From positions 33,500 through 97,499 of the forward strand of contig JAKQNP010000040.1 in NCBI GenBank assembly GCA_029565675.1: DNA of 64,000 nt, in the 5' to 3' direction. Made by a program: the position numbers and the translations under genes. The DNA comes from a bacterium. Its GTDB lineage: Bacteria; Zhuqueibacterota; Zhuqueibacteria; Residuimicrobiales; Oceaniaggregativiventaceae. Below, piece after piece: positions 19,300 through 27,770 of the stretch (position 1 is the stretch's first letter; each line of letters starts with the position of its first letter). Under the pieces are notes generated by a model. It saw only the letters and a program-made list of their open reading frames with translations. It searched no databases and was not told the origin of the DNA.

Positions 19300-21496
19300 C
19301 GATATACAGGCCGATCGCCGCAAATGGAATTTTTTTGAATTCGGGCAATTCCTTATACACCGGCGAATCATCGGAGAGCTGAAAATTCAAATCGGCTTTA
19401 TCTATAAAACCCGGGTCTTGAGAACTGATCAAGTTCAATCCTATTTCGAATTGTGCATGTTCGCCGACCCACCGATAGGTTTCGTCATACCCGATGATCG
19501 CGTTGTGGTAAAAGCGATTTCGGCGAGGACGCATGCCGACAAAAGTTTTACCGTCTGGCAGCAGGTCCATCCAGTCCACGAGTTCCGGATAGCGTTCGCT
19601 GTAGGGCGGCTTTTTGATGTCCAGCAGCTGGGTTAATCGGCGGTGATAGATGCCGCCGGAATCAAAAAAAATCGACACCTGATCACGGCCGAAATCGTAC
19701 CACATCGATTTGATGGTCAGGACCGGGCCATAACCTTCCACAAAGATATTGTTGCGCACTTCGAGGTCGTGGCCGGCATTGCTGTAAATCGTGCCGTAGG
19801 ACCCGACACGATAAAAGACATTGCCTTCGACCAGCGCACCGCAGGTGCCATCGTCGAAATAGACGCCCATGGTCCATTCGCGTTCCGGATTGCCGCAGTG
19901 ATGAAAAAAATTGTAGCGGATCACGTTGCCGCGATCGCTGGGATCCCGCCCCAGATACCAGGGCGATGAATCGTTGGAATTGAGAGCGATATGATGGATG
20001 TGGTTGTATTCAAAGAGATGATTGTTGCCATGCACATAGATCCCCTGGAAATCTGAATTGTAAATCTCATTGTGGGAGATGCGATTGCCGCAGCCATCGA
20101 TGTTGATGCCTGACCAGAGAAACTTGTTGCGACGGTTGTAGTCGTAGAGGCGACAATTTTCCACCGAACAATTGCCCGCTGTCAGTTCTTTTTTGCTGCC
20201 GCCGCTCAGATAGATAGCGCCGCTGCCGGTGTCGTAGATATCGCAGCTGAGGATGCGGTGATTTTTGCCGCCGTTGCGTTCCCAGGTGGTGTATTTGTAC
20301 AGGTGACCCTGCAGGTTACCGATCTCGCGCGAGACCGGAAAACCTTCATAATCGTCTACGGTAATGTGGGGGAAGGTTTGTCGGGCACCCTGGCCCATGA
20401 AAATTCCGGTCATGCCCAATGCATGCAAAGTGCAACCGGCGATCAAATTGTTTTCCCCGCCTTCGATCGTGATGCCGATACCGCGGCTCATGCCGATAGT
20501 CAAATTTTTCAGATCGACAAAGGAGACATTTTCCATCACGATCAGAGGATCCTCTAACACGGAGACGCGGATTTCCGCATTGGCAAGATTGGCAGGCGGC
20601 CATACGTACAAACGACCGTTCTTGCGATCGATATAATACTCGCCGGCTTGATCGAGTTCTTCCAGCAAATTGTGCGCATAATAATGGCGATAGGGTTTTC
20701 CAGTTCCGATGCCGTAGAGATGCGGATAAGCCAGGCGAACAGTTTTGGCTGCGGTATCGATTGCTGCCACCTGGATGTGATCGTCGGCATATCCCCACAT
20801 AAAGGTGCCCTGCAGCCAAAGGTTGTCGGTCTGCATCCAGCGCGCATGGCGGTCATCGGTATAGCGAAAAGTGCCGCCGCGGATGTTTTCATAGTCGCCG
20901 ATGCGGGGAATGGAGCCGGGATCGAGGACCTCGCCGATCAACAGATAACCGCTGTTGGGGTAGCGCGCCAAGGTCATGACCCGGCGGTTGATAAAGAGTT
21001 CCATCTGGGCCGGTACCACCGATTGCGAATGGCCGTATTGCTGCAATCGGCCGTAATCCAGGATGCCTAGTTTGCGCAGATCGCAGCTCCAAACCTTGCC
21101 GCGGCTGATTTCAGGCAGGCGGCGTAAAAGTTCGGATGGCTGCACCGGCTGAAAAGATTCAGCGGGCAGGGCGTGTGAGCCGGTGATCAGCACGGATTCG
21201 CCCGGCCATGCGCTATAGGTGATGCGGGAAGTGGGCGTGCCTGAATCTTGTTCGAGCAATTCAAAACTGCTCGCAAGCTCATAGATACCCTGGCGCAGCC
21301 ACACCGTGGCGCCTTCCGCCGGCAGATCGTTTTGGGCTTTCAGCGCACGAATGACATCCCGGGCTTTCTCCAGAGTGCGAAAGGGTTTGCTCTCGCTGCC
21401 GGGCCAATTGTCGTCGCCGTTGGGTGAAACCGTCAATTCCAAACTCCAGAGCGGAACCGTAGTCACGATCAACAGGATGAACAGGAAATTTTTCAT
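19271..21496 (-). CDS. Secreted right-handed parallel beta-helix protein
   Basis: 741 residues from ATG 21496 (GAGGAAG ribosome site). The N terminus MKNFLFILLIVTTVPLWS is a signal peptide. Next comes the VSPNGDDNWPG / PFRTLEKARDVIR motif that opens many pectate-lyase-like beta-helix proteins, then repeated coils rich in N, G and H (IYVHGNNHLFEYNHIHHIA and similar). The family includes polysaccharide lyases, hydrolases and inverting enzymes, and catalytic residues cannot be assigned by eye. It has a paralogue at 31187-33418; both share PPYSERYPEL. It probably acts on the polysaccharide outside the cytoplasm before import by the operon's symporter. Confidence 0.82.
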   Translation of the reverse strand: MKNFLFILLIVTTVPLWSLELTVSPNGDDNWPGSESKPFRTLEKARDVIRALKAQNDLPAEGATVWLRQGIYELASSFELLEQDSGTPTSRITYSAWPGESVLITGSHALPAESFQPVQPSELLRRLPEISRGKVWSCDLRKLGILDYGRLQQYGHSQSVVPAQMELFINRRVMTLARYPNSGYLLIGEVLDPGSIPRIGDYENIRGGTFRYTDDRHARWMQTDNLWLQGTFMWGYADDHIQVAAIDTAAKTVRLAYPHLYGIGTGKPYRHYYAHNLLEELDQAGEYYIDRKNGRLYVWPPANLANAEIRVSVLEDPLIVMENVSFVDLKNLTIGMSRGIGITIEGGENNLIAGCTLHALGMTGIFMGQGARQTFPHITVDDYEGFPVSREIGNLQGHLYKYTTWERNGGKNHRILSCDIYDTGSGAIYLSGGSKKELTAGNCSVENCRLYDYNRRNKFLWSGINIDGCGNRISHNEIYNSDFQGIYVHGNNHLFEYNHIHHIALNSNDSSPWYLGRDPSDRGNVIRYNFFHHCGNPEREWTMGVYFDDGTCGALVEGNVFYRVGSYGTIYSNAGHDLEVRNNIFVEGYGPVLTIKSMWYDFGRDQVSIFFDSGGIYHRRLTQLLDIKKPPYSERYPELVDWMDLLPDGKTFVGMRPRRNRFYHNAIIGYDETYRWVGEHAQFEIGLNLISSQDPGFIDKADLNFQLSDDSPVYKELPEFKKIPFAAIGLYIDEYRTSVAK

Positions 21497-21621
21497 ATCT
21501 TCCTCGTTTGTTGCCACTCAGTACATCTGATTTGTCGATCAAGGCCTGGACTGGTCAGAGTCGGCAGGCATGGCAAGCAGACGCAACCATTGGGTACCAG
21601 TCGGTACATTGTAGAGTGTCG

Positions 21622-22677
21622 CTATTTGGAGCTTTTCCCGGTGTTCCTGCTCGCCACGGGTGAATAAACACCATAATGGCGGAATGCTTCGCACATGGCG
21701 CGGATATTGTCGGGCTTGATCTGGATAACCTCCGGAGTGGTGTAGCACATGCTCACCAGACCACCGTTGTGGCTGCCGATGGTCTGCATCATCCTTTGTA
21801 CATAGGCGACCACCTGTTCCGGAGTGCCGCTGCTGAGCGTCCGCTGAATATCTACCGGGCACCAGAAGGCGATGCGGCCTCCGAAGCGTTTCGAAAGGTT
21901 TTCCAATCCCATATTTTCCTGCTGATCCATCTGGATGACATTGAGGCCGGCATCGATGAAATCGTCGAGGATATCGACGATGCAGCCGCAGGAATGCATC
22001 CAGACCTGCATGCCCAAATCGTGTGCGCGCTGCCAGTTGGCGCGGTAATGGGGCAGGAAAAATTCGCGGATCAAATCGCGGCTGACCATCAGACGGTCCT
22101 GCAGACCCCAATCGTCGTAGAGCATCACGCCATCACAGCCGAGTTTTGCCATCAGTTCAATCGATTCGCGCTGTTTTTCGGCGAAGCGGGCAATGAGAGC
22201 TTTGAGGTGGTCGGGATGGAGATGATAGCTGAGAAACATCTGATCGAGGCCGATGTTGTTGTGCACTCCTTCATTCAAAGAGGAAAAGCCGAGAACGCCG
22301 AGGGCATATAGCGGATTTTCGGCAGCGTTGTTGGCTGCTATGGCTGCCCGGTGCGCTCGATAATAGCGAGGGTCATTGCGATCGGGAAAGAGATATTCGG
22401 CCTGGTGGGTAATGTCGGGTATCGAGGCCTGTTTAGCCTGACCGATGTCGTTTGGCTGGCCATTGGCCCGTTCCCACACTGTACCCCAGGCGTCGATGCG
22501 ACGGTCGATATCGCCGATCCGGGTCCATGGCTGGCGGTCGGGCGGGGTGGTGTCAGGTCCCATGGTCCACGGCGCCAACCACAGGATGTCATTTGGTTTG
22601 CCGTCGGGCAAATAGTGTGGAAGTTGATCGGGATGGCGAAAGGTGATGGCTCGCTTGACGCGTTCACGGCTGGTCAT
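21622..22677 (-). CDS. URO-D-fold protein E (MtaA/MtbA-like)
   Basis: 351 residues from ATG 22677 (MTSRERV, the usual start in this family). An AGGAG lies 12 bases upstream, a little far. This is the canonical member of the five: WMHSCGCIVDILDDFIDAG carries the H-x-C-G zinc motif (about 236-240), and MCYTTPEVIQIKPDNI carries the C-terminal Cys followed by the typical P-x-N-I. In MtaA/MtbA these residues bind the zinc that activates a thiol for methyl transfer. It is the first gene of the nine-gene operon, 125 bases before the beta-helix gene. Substrate unknown. Confidence 0.8.
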   Translation of the reverse strand: MTSRERVKRAITFRHPDQLPHYLPDGKPNDILWLAPWTMGPDTTPPDRQPWTRIGDIDRRIDAWGTVWERANGQPNDIGQAKQASIPDITHQAEYLFPDRNDPRYYRAHRAAIAANNAAENPLYALGVLGFSSLNEGVHNNIGLDQMFLSYHLHPDHLKALIARFAEKQRESIELMAKLGCDGVMLYDDWGLQDRLMVSRDLIREFFLPHYRANWQRAHDLGMQVWMHSCGCIVDILDDFIDAGLNVIQMDQQENMGLENLSKRFGGRIAFWCPVDIQRTLSSGTPEQVVAYVQRMMQTIGSHNGGLVSMCYTTPEVIQIKPDNIRAMCEAFRHYGVYSPVASRNTGKSSK

Positions 22678-22762
22678 CAAGACAGTTTGCTCCTGAGTTC
22701 TTTGCGGCTTTTGATCAGATCTTTTTATTGCGGTTAGCAAGAACAAGTGTACGATTCTGGCG

Positions 22763-22780
22763 TTTCATTTGCAAGTGAAA
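22763..22780. promoter_or_regulatory. 18-base palindrome, candidate operator
   Basis: TTTCATTTGCAAGTGAAA is palindromic except for one pair. It is centred about 94 bases upstream of the first gene of the minus-strand glycan operon. The size and symmetry fit a dimeric repressor such as LacI or GntR type, but no such regulator gene is in the window. Confidence 0.45.
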
Positions 22781-23109
22781 ATTGCTCGAGATAACGTCAA
22801 TTCATGCTTATCCCGATTCGATGTTTCGCGCCAACTCCGCGAGACGATTCCACCCTCTGAACCCGGCCATTTATCAACAGATGAACAAAAATATTTGGTT
22901 TTTGTATAGAATTGCAGCAACAAAACGGAATAATTAATACACTATTTTGGTTTATTCTCTTAAACCGATTGTTTAGCAATGATCAAATTGACATTGTCCC
23001 AGCCGCAGCTGCAAGAACCCCAGCATTTCAGACCGCATCCTCACAAAGATTGATCAGCAAAGCACTTTACTTCAGCGAATTCATCAAACTGACGCATTTT
23101 ATTGTTCGA

Positions 23110-23140
23110 CCCGGATTCGGTGCTTCGCACCGAATCCGGG
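23110..23140. repeat. Perfect 14-bp inverted repeat with 3-base loop
   Basis: Arms CCCGGATTCGGTGC and GCACCGAATCCGGG around TTC. No T run follows on either strand, so it is a poor intrinsic terminator. It lies about 80 bases before the LamG gene and could be a leader hairpin, a protein site or a dispersed REP-like element. Confidence 0.6.
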
Positions 23141-23222
23141 TTCGACTTGTACGTGCGAGGCGAAAAATTACCGACGTTGCGCACTCGGCAGGATTAACCT
23201 TTCCTAATTGGAGGAAAAGCGA

Positions 23223-26200
23223 ATGAAGAAAAAGTTACGATTTTTGCTTGCTGTGGTTTTGCTCATACCAGGCTGGCTCCTGGCCATTGGTCAAGCAGGC
23301 AACATGTTGACCTTTGATGGTATCGATGACGCTGGAGTGATCGTCGATAACGCTCTGTTGGACGTTGCAGTTGGAAATTATACCCTTGAAGCATGGTTCA
23401 ACTCGACCGCCTATACAAACAATGATGTTATTCTAGACTGCAACGGCGTCTTCATTCTAAGATTGGGACCGGACAATACTGTCAAATTTTTGCTGCCACT
23501 CACTCCCGAACTTTCTTCACCAAACAACACGGTAACTCCAGGCTGGCATCATGTGGCGGTGCGAGTCGCGGAGGTAGGCGCTGATGTCATCGGCACCCTG
23601 TTCTTCGATGGACTTCCGGTGGCCGTTCTAAATCACCCGAATCTGCTCTTGCCAGCCAGCATTGAGCCAATCACGGTCGGAAATCGTGTCAGTTTTGACC
23701 GACCCTTTACCGGGGCATTGGATGAAATTCGAATCTGGAACATCGCGCGTACAGATGCAGAGATTAAGATCAATCGCGGTCTGCCCCTGACCGGAACAGA
23801 GATCGGCTTGGTTGCATACCACAAGCTGGATGAGGGGATGGATCAGGTTTTCCAGGATGCGACGATCAACGATAATGATGGAGTGCTTGGTTCAGATCCT
23901 ATTCTTGCTGATATCAACGATCCAGCCTGGGCTGTGTCGACGGCTCCCATCGGCTTTAATCTTTTGACCCCCAATAGCGGCACCCTTCTCGCCGGTGATC
24001 CTTTGGCGGTCACCTGGGCAGTCAATCCCGAAATTGTTGCAGTCGCGATCCTTTTCAGTTTTGACGGCGGTATCAACTGGTTTAAGCTCACTGCCGATGC
24101 GCCCAACACCGGCAGCTATGCGACGATGGTGCCGGGTTATGCGACGTCGTCATTGCGCTACCGCATTGCAAATCCAGCGGATGAAATGGTGTATGATGAC
24201 AGCGATGACGATATCGAAATCGATTTAACCGGCTACGTCTTCAGCTCAATCCGAAAAGAGGGGGAAGATGCAGCGATTTCTTCTCATATGTATGTGGGGA
24301 TCGATGGACGTGCTTTTGGCTGCCAATTCATCTATTCCGCTCGTGATGTCAGCAGCGATCCCGGGATCGGCACCCTTGATTTCGACATCACCTCTCCAGG
24401 AATCTATGTCATCTGGGCAAGGGCGTTGGGCGCCGGCAGCACCCGCAACAGCTGGCTGGTCAAGGTTGATGGCGGTCCCGAGTATCTATGGGACACAACC
24501 AAGGGGTATGCCTGGACCTGGGACCGGATCAGCCATCGCGGTGTCACCGGTGTTCCCAATATTTTGGCTGAGCTGGATCCCATCTTTTTTCACCTTGCTG
24601 CTGGGCATCACACCATTCAGTTCCGCGGCAAGGAACACTACACCCGTCTGGATCGGATTGTGATCACCAACGATTTGGCCACCGATTTGCATGGTTCCCT
24701 GCCCATCGAAACGATCCACATTACGGCGCCGCCGGAAGAAAACCATGCCGAGATTGTGCGCAATACGCCGTACGAAATCCAGTGGGTCTCATCCAACATC
24801 GGCAACAAGGTCACCATCGAATTCCAGAAACATGACACCGATCCCAACTGGATTCTGATTGTAAAAGATACCCCAAACGATGGGTCGTATATCTGGACGG
24901 CTCCCGATGAGCTGTTGGACAAGGCTCATATTCGTATCTCTGAGGGAAACGGCGACTGTCCTGTCGATCAGACCTGGGAAACCGTGCACATCATCAATCC
25001 GCCGCCGGAAATCCTTGTCACCGCTCCCAATGGCGGCGAAATCTTCGCTTATGGCGAAAAAACCCAAATTACCTGGACCAGCAAGTCTTATATTGGAAAG
25101 GTCGATATCCTCTTCAGCCTGGACAACGGCAAAGCCTGGACTGGACTTGCTGCCAACCTTCCCCAAACTGGCCTATACGAATGGGTCATTCCAAAGGTCG
25201 ATTCTGATTCCTGCCTGGTAAAAGTGATTGACCGTACCAGTGGCACGCCGTCCGATGTCAGCGATCAGGTGTTTTCGATCGTCACTCCCGATACAAGCGC
25301 ACCTGCTGAGAATTATGCTCTCTATTTCGATGGCATTGACGATTTCCTGGAGGTGGCAAACCACCCGACCCTCAATGTCGCAGACCATTTTACCATCGAG
25401 TTCTGGATCAAAACAGACAATCCCACCCAGAGTTGGACACGTGTACTGGAAAAAGGGTCATGGGACGAATATTATATTGGATTCCACAACAAACCTGGCA
25501 AGATTCATGGCGGTCTGCGAACACTTGCCGTCAATGGTACGTCCAGTATGACCATTCCGCTCGGGCCTTCTTTGACGGCCTTGCAAGATGATCAGTGGTA
25601 TCATGTCGCCGCGACCTATGATCTCCATTCCCAGGAAGCCGTCATCTATATCAACGGTGTTCCTGAAGTGAAGAAGAAAGCAGTATCTTCACCCAGAAGC
25701 TTGCTCGGCGATCTGATTGTCGGCGCGGTCAAGCGTCCTTTTGGCAAAGAATTCTATTATGAAGCTCACCTGGATGCGATTCTCGACGAGTTGCGCATTT
25801 GGAATATCGCCCGAACAGAGGCTGACATCATCGGTGCCATGTATACAGGTTTAACCGGCGTTGAAACCGGTCTGATGGCCTATTATCCGTTCAATGAAGG
25901 CAGCGGACAGATCGCTCATGACTTGACCAGCAATGGCAATCATGGGCGTCTCGGTATGACAACAGTGGGAACCGGTGACAGCGCCGATCCTCTTTGGGTC
26001 AAAGTCGTTCGGCCGGCAAGCCCGCGCACGTTGCTTGCACAACAGGGAGCTGCCTATCAGGCAAGCGATAATCCGGATTTTACTGGATCGCTGCCGGAAG
26101 AATTCAAATTGTATCCCAACTTTCCAAATCCGTTCAACGCCGGCACAACTTTCTCCTATGATGTGCCAAACACTTTTAACGATCCGATTGCAGTCAGACT

Positions 26201-26387
26201 GGAAATTTATGACTTGCAGGGTCGGATGATCCGGATGCTGATAAACGGCGCAATCCAGCCTGGACAACACCGGGTGGTGTGGGATGGTGCAGACAGCGGC
26301 GGTCAGCCGGTTTCCTCAGGAATCTACTTTTACCGACTGCAAGCCGGCGACTTTGTCCAAACCAACCGGATGATTATGCTCAAATAA
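23223..26387 (+). CDS. Secreted LamG-domain protein with C-terminal sorting domain
   Basis: 1054 residues from ATG 23223 (GAGGAAAAG ribosome site). A signal peptide (about 1-25) is followed by a LamG jelly-roll domain (about 30-215) and Ig-like segments with an AxYGEKTQITW-type pattern (about 245-330, 500-680). A second LamG domain follows (about 697-895). Both LamG domains share the motif LDEIRIWNIART / LDELRIWNIART. The last 95 or so residues (LYPNFPNPFNAGTTFSYDVP through SSGIYFYRLQAG to the end) are the FlgD-like/type IX sorting domain common in FCB phyla. Likely a surface or secreted carbohydrate-binding protein; no catalytic domain is seen. Monocistronic, closed by a terminator. Confidence 0.88.
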   Translation: MKKKLRFLLAVVLLIPGWLLAIGQAGNMLTFDGIDDAGVIVDNALLDVAVGNYTLEAWFNSTAYTNNDVILDCNGVFILRLGPDNTVKFLLPLTPELSSPNNTVTPGWHHVAVRVAEVGADVIGTLFFDGLPVAVLNHPNLLLPASIEPITVGNRVSFDRPFTGALDEIRIWNIARTDAEIKINRGLPLTGTEIGLVAYHKLDEGMDQVFQDATINDNDGVLGSDPILADINDPAWAVSTAPIGFNLLTPNSGTLLAGDPLAVTWAVNPEIVAVAILFSFDGGINWFKLTADAPNTGSYATMVPGYATSSLRYRIANPADEMVYDDSDDDIEIDLTGYVFSSIRKEGEDAAISSHMYVGIDGRAFGCQFIYSARDVSSDPGIGTLDFDITSPGIYVIWARALGAGSTRNSWLVKVDGGPEYLWDTTKGYAWTWDRISHRGVTGVPNILAELDPIFFHLAAGHHTIQFRGKEHYTRLDRIVITNDLATDLHGSLPIETIHITAPPEENHAEIVRNTPYEIQWVSSNIGNKVTIEFQKHDTDPNWILIVKDTPNDGSYIWTAPDELLDKAHIRISEGNGDCPVDQTWETVHIINPPPEILVTAPNGGEIFAYGEKTQITWTSKSYIGKVDILFSLDNGKAWTGLAANLPQTGLYEWVIPKVDSDSCLVKVIDRTSGTPSDVSDQVFSIVTPDTSAPAENYALYFDGIDDFLEVANHPTLNVADHFTIEFWIKTDNPTQSWTRVLEKGSWDEYYIGFHNKPGKIHGGLRTLAVNGTSSMTIPLGPSLTALQDDQWYHVAATYDLHSQEAVIYINGVPEVKKKAVSSPRSLLGDLIVGAVKRPFGKEFYYEAHLDAILDELRIWNIARTEADIIGAMYTGLTGVETGLMAYYPFNEGSGQIAHDLTSNGNHGRLGMTTVGTGDSADPLWVKVVRPASPRTLLAQQGAAYQASDNPDFTGSLPEEFKLYPNFPNPFNAGTTFSYDVPNTFNDPIAVRLEIYDLQGRMIRMLINGAIQPGQHRVVWDGADSGGQPVSSGIYFYRLQAGDFVQTNRMIMLK

Positions 26388-26403
26388 AGTGAACCGACCG
26401 ACA

Positions 26404-26437
26404 AAAGGCGGCTCATCCAACGATGAGTCGCCTTTTT
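26404..26437 (+). terminator. Intrinsic terminator after the LamG gene
   Basis: Stem AAAGGCGGCTCATC / GATGAGTCGCCTTT with one G-U pair, loop CAAC, followed by a T run. It starts 16 bases after the stop codon. Confidence 0.9.
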
Positions 26438-26629
26438 AATCGTATTTATTTCAACCTCCAGTTCCTGCGGGATGATGGTTGGGTGACCCTCGTTTGTTCG
26501 CCAGCCTGCCGACTGCAATCTGTAATTGCTCTTCAACCTTTCTGCTTTCCTCATTGCGATGCTAAAAAAATCATCGAAGAATTCAATTATCAATTCTGTG
26601 AATTTATTCGCGATATTTTGATTTTGTCC

Positions 26630-26657
26630 TTGACTTCCGCCAACACGAACGTAAATT
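26630..26657 (+). promoter_or_regulatory. Sigma-70-like promoter, no obvious gene downstream
   Basis: TTGACT and TAAATT with 16 bases between. No open frame with a ribosome site follows until csp, so if real it drives a non-coding transcript or a very long csp leader. Confidence 0.3.
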
Positions 26658-27206
26658 GAGAGAGAGGAGTTTGGTGTCCGGTCATCAAACGGGACATTAT
26701 TGATAGGATGAAGTGATGAATACTGGGAAAAAGGGACCAATCGTATGAAAGGAGCAAGTAGAGGCTTGGATAAGCGCTAATGAGCGCGGACTCGGGATAC
26801 GGGCGCAGATTACCTGGTGGTTTAAGATCTGACAGGCAAAACGGTAAATAGTTTTGTGATCCCTCTGATTGGATGGCCTGCAATCTTGGTTGTCGCTGCG
26901 ATACCTCAAGTTATTGTTCACAAAACCGCATGTTTCCTGCCATGCTACAGGGCTGTGCAGTCTATTTTGCGAGTAACGAAATGAATGATCCCGAATTGCT
27001 CAAATGGTGGAATTGGAAGGACAGAACCCTCTAATTTTCGTTTTTCTTCAAATCTGCAGTGTCGCATAATTCGAAGGCGATGAAGCGATTCGTCGCATTT
27101 GGACCGATTCGATTTGGTCGACACGAATCCCTGGAGCAACAGTTTGCTGATTCAGAGGGGACCAGCGGACCGAATTCCGAAAGGATGAAAAAAAATTTAA
27201 AAGTAC

Positions 27207-27235
27207 TTGCGTATATAAAAAAAAAACCGTAAAAT
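27207..27235 (+). promoter_or_regulatory. Candidate promoter of the small RNA / csp leader
   Basis: TTGCGT (-35), exactly 17 bases, TAAAAT (-10, five of six consensus bases). Predicted start about 27242. The surroundings are very AT-rich, so a chance match is possible. Confidence 0.35.
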
Positions 27236-27241
27236 ACGGTT
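27217..27241 (-). terminator. Small hairpin with T run on the minus strand
   Basis: Arms AACCGTA and TACGGTT with a 3-base loop. Read on the minus strand the hairpin is followed by eight or more T. No minus-strand gene lies immediately before it. Confidence 0.4.
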
Positions 27242-27376
27242 GTCAAGGAACTGTACACCGTTACTGAGCTTAGAGAGTTCTGCATTTGCTCGTGGCTACC
27301 CAGAATTATATAGAACTTGTATGAAAAGGTCGCAACTCTATTGGGCTGTCTTGACCAATAGGATGCGACCTTTTTT
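27242..27376 (+). ncRNA. Candidate small RNA or attenuated csp leader
   Basis: About 135 nt bounded by a promoter-like element and a strong bipartite terminator, with no coding potential. Internal pairing is visible: AGTTCT near the start with AGAACT at about 27312. It ends 75 bases before the cold-shock gene, so it could instead be a leader whose terminator is relieved when csp is expressed. No match to 6S, tmRNA, RNase P or 4.5S RNA signatures was recognised. Confidence 0.35.
27324..27376 (+). terminator. Bipartite intrinsic terminator upstream of csp
   Basis: Outer stem AAAAGGTCGCA / TGCGACCTTTT (11 pairs), inner stem CTATTGG / CCAATAG (7 pairs), then T to 27376. The A run on its other side makes it usable in both directions. 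It does not follow any coding gene. Confidence 0.8.
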
Positions 27377-27451
27377 ATTAGGCTCATTCGGCTGTACGTG
27401 TCATTGCGCTGTGTAAATCAGCGCAAAAATCTTTCGAGAAAGGGTTCGTGC

Positions 27452-27658
27452 ATGGAAAGAGGTACTGTGAAATGGTTCAACGGCGCCAAGGGTTATGGTT
27501 TTATCCAGCGTCCGGATGGCGATGACGTGTTTGTCCATTACAAAGCGATCAATGCCGAAGGTTACAAAGTTCTCAACGAAGGCGATGAAGTCGAATTTGA
27601 GATCGAAAACGGGCCCAAGGGACCGCAAGCCGCCAACGTCAGCAAAGTCAACAAATAA
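27452..27658 (+). CDS. Cold-shock domain protein (CspA family)
   Basis: 68 residues from ATG 27452, with AGAAAGGG upstream. It is a single OB-fold cold-shock domain with RNP1 KGYGFI and RNP2 VFVHY, ending in a Lys-containing tail. Such proteins bind single-stranded RNA or DNA and melt RNA structure. The usual length is 66-72 residues. It is monocistronic between two intrinsic terminators. The hairpin-rich leader upstream fits the pattern of temperature-regulated csp genes, but that is inference. Confidence 0.95.
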   Translation: MERGTVKWFNGAKGYGFIQRPDGDDVFVHYKAINAEGYKVLNEGDEVEFEIENGPKGPQAANVSKVNK

Positions 27659-27668
27659 ATCTTTAGGG

Positions 27669-27699
27669 GGGCCTCGCTGAAAGCAGCGAGGCCCTTTTT
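27669..27699 (+). terminator. Intrinsic terminator after csp
   Basis: Perfect 11-bp stem GGGCCTCGCTG / CAGCGAGGCCC, loop AAAG, then TTTTT. Begins 11 bases after the stop. Confidence 0.95.
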
Positions 27700-27741
27700 A
27701 TACTCACAGCTTTTCCCTCTTTTTGTTTGCCTCTTTCAGCC

Positions 27742-27770
27742 TTGCTTGAAGTGCACAAAAGTCTTATATT
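27742..27770 (+). promoter_or_regulatory. Sigma-70-like promoter upstream of glgX
   Basis: TTGCTT, 17 bases, TATATT (five of six -10 bases). It would give a leader of about 210 bases before glgX. Moderate match only. Confidence 0.35.

Larger units (their letters stand above)
22678..23222. other. Divergent intergenic region between the URO-D/GH operon and the LamG gene
   Basis: 545 bases without a credible gene, AT-rich around 22880-22980. It must hold promoters for both directions. I can point only to the 18-base palindrome at 22763 and the long hairpin at 23110; no convincing -35/-10 pair was found. Confidence 0.5.
26388..27451. other. Long non-coding interval between the LamG gene and csp
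   Basis: 1064 bases. No frame has a convincing protein on either strand. It contains the LamG terminator (26404), a sigma-70-like pair TTGACT/TAAATT with 16-base spacing at 26630-26657, and the candidate small-RNA unit at 27207-27376. The stretch 26660-27200 holds nothing I can name. Confidence 0.5.

Noticed and set aside
7736..22677. URO-D proteins as HemE in haem biosynthesis
   Set aside because: Five divergent copies with altered motifs in an operon with glycoside hydrolases and a symporter. No other haem genes.
26996..27020. Stretch resembling the 5' part of a tRNA-Leu (TGGTGGAATTGG preceded by a possible acceptor arm)
   Set aside because: No matching 3' acceptor strand, anticodon stem or proper T loop follows within tRNA distance. 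Treated as chance similarity.
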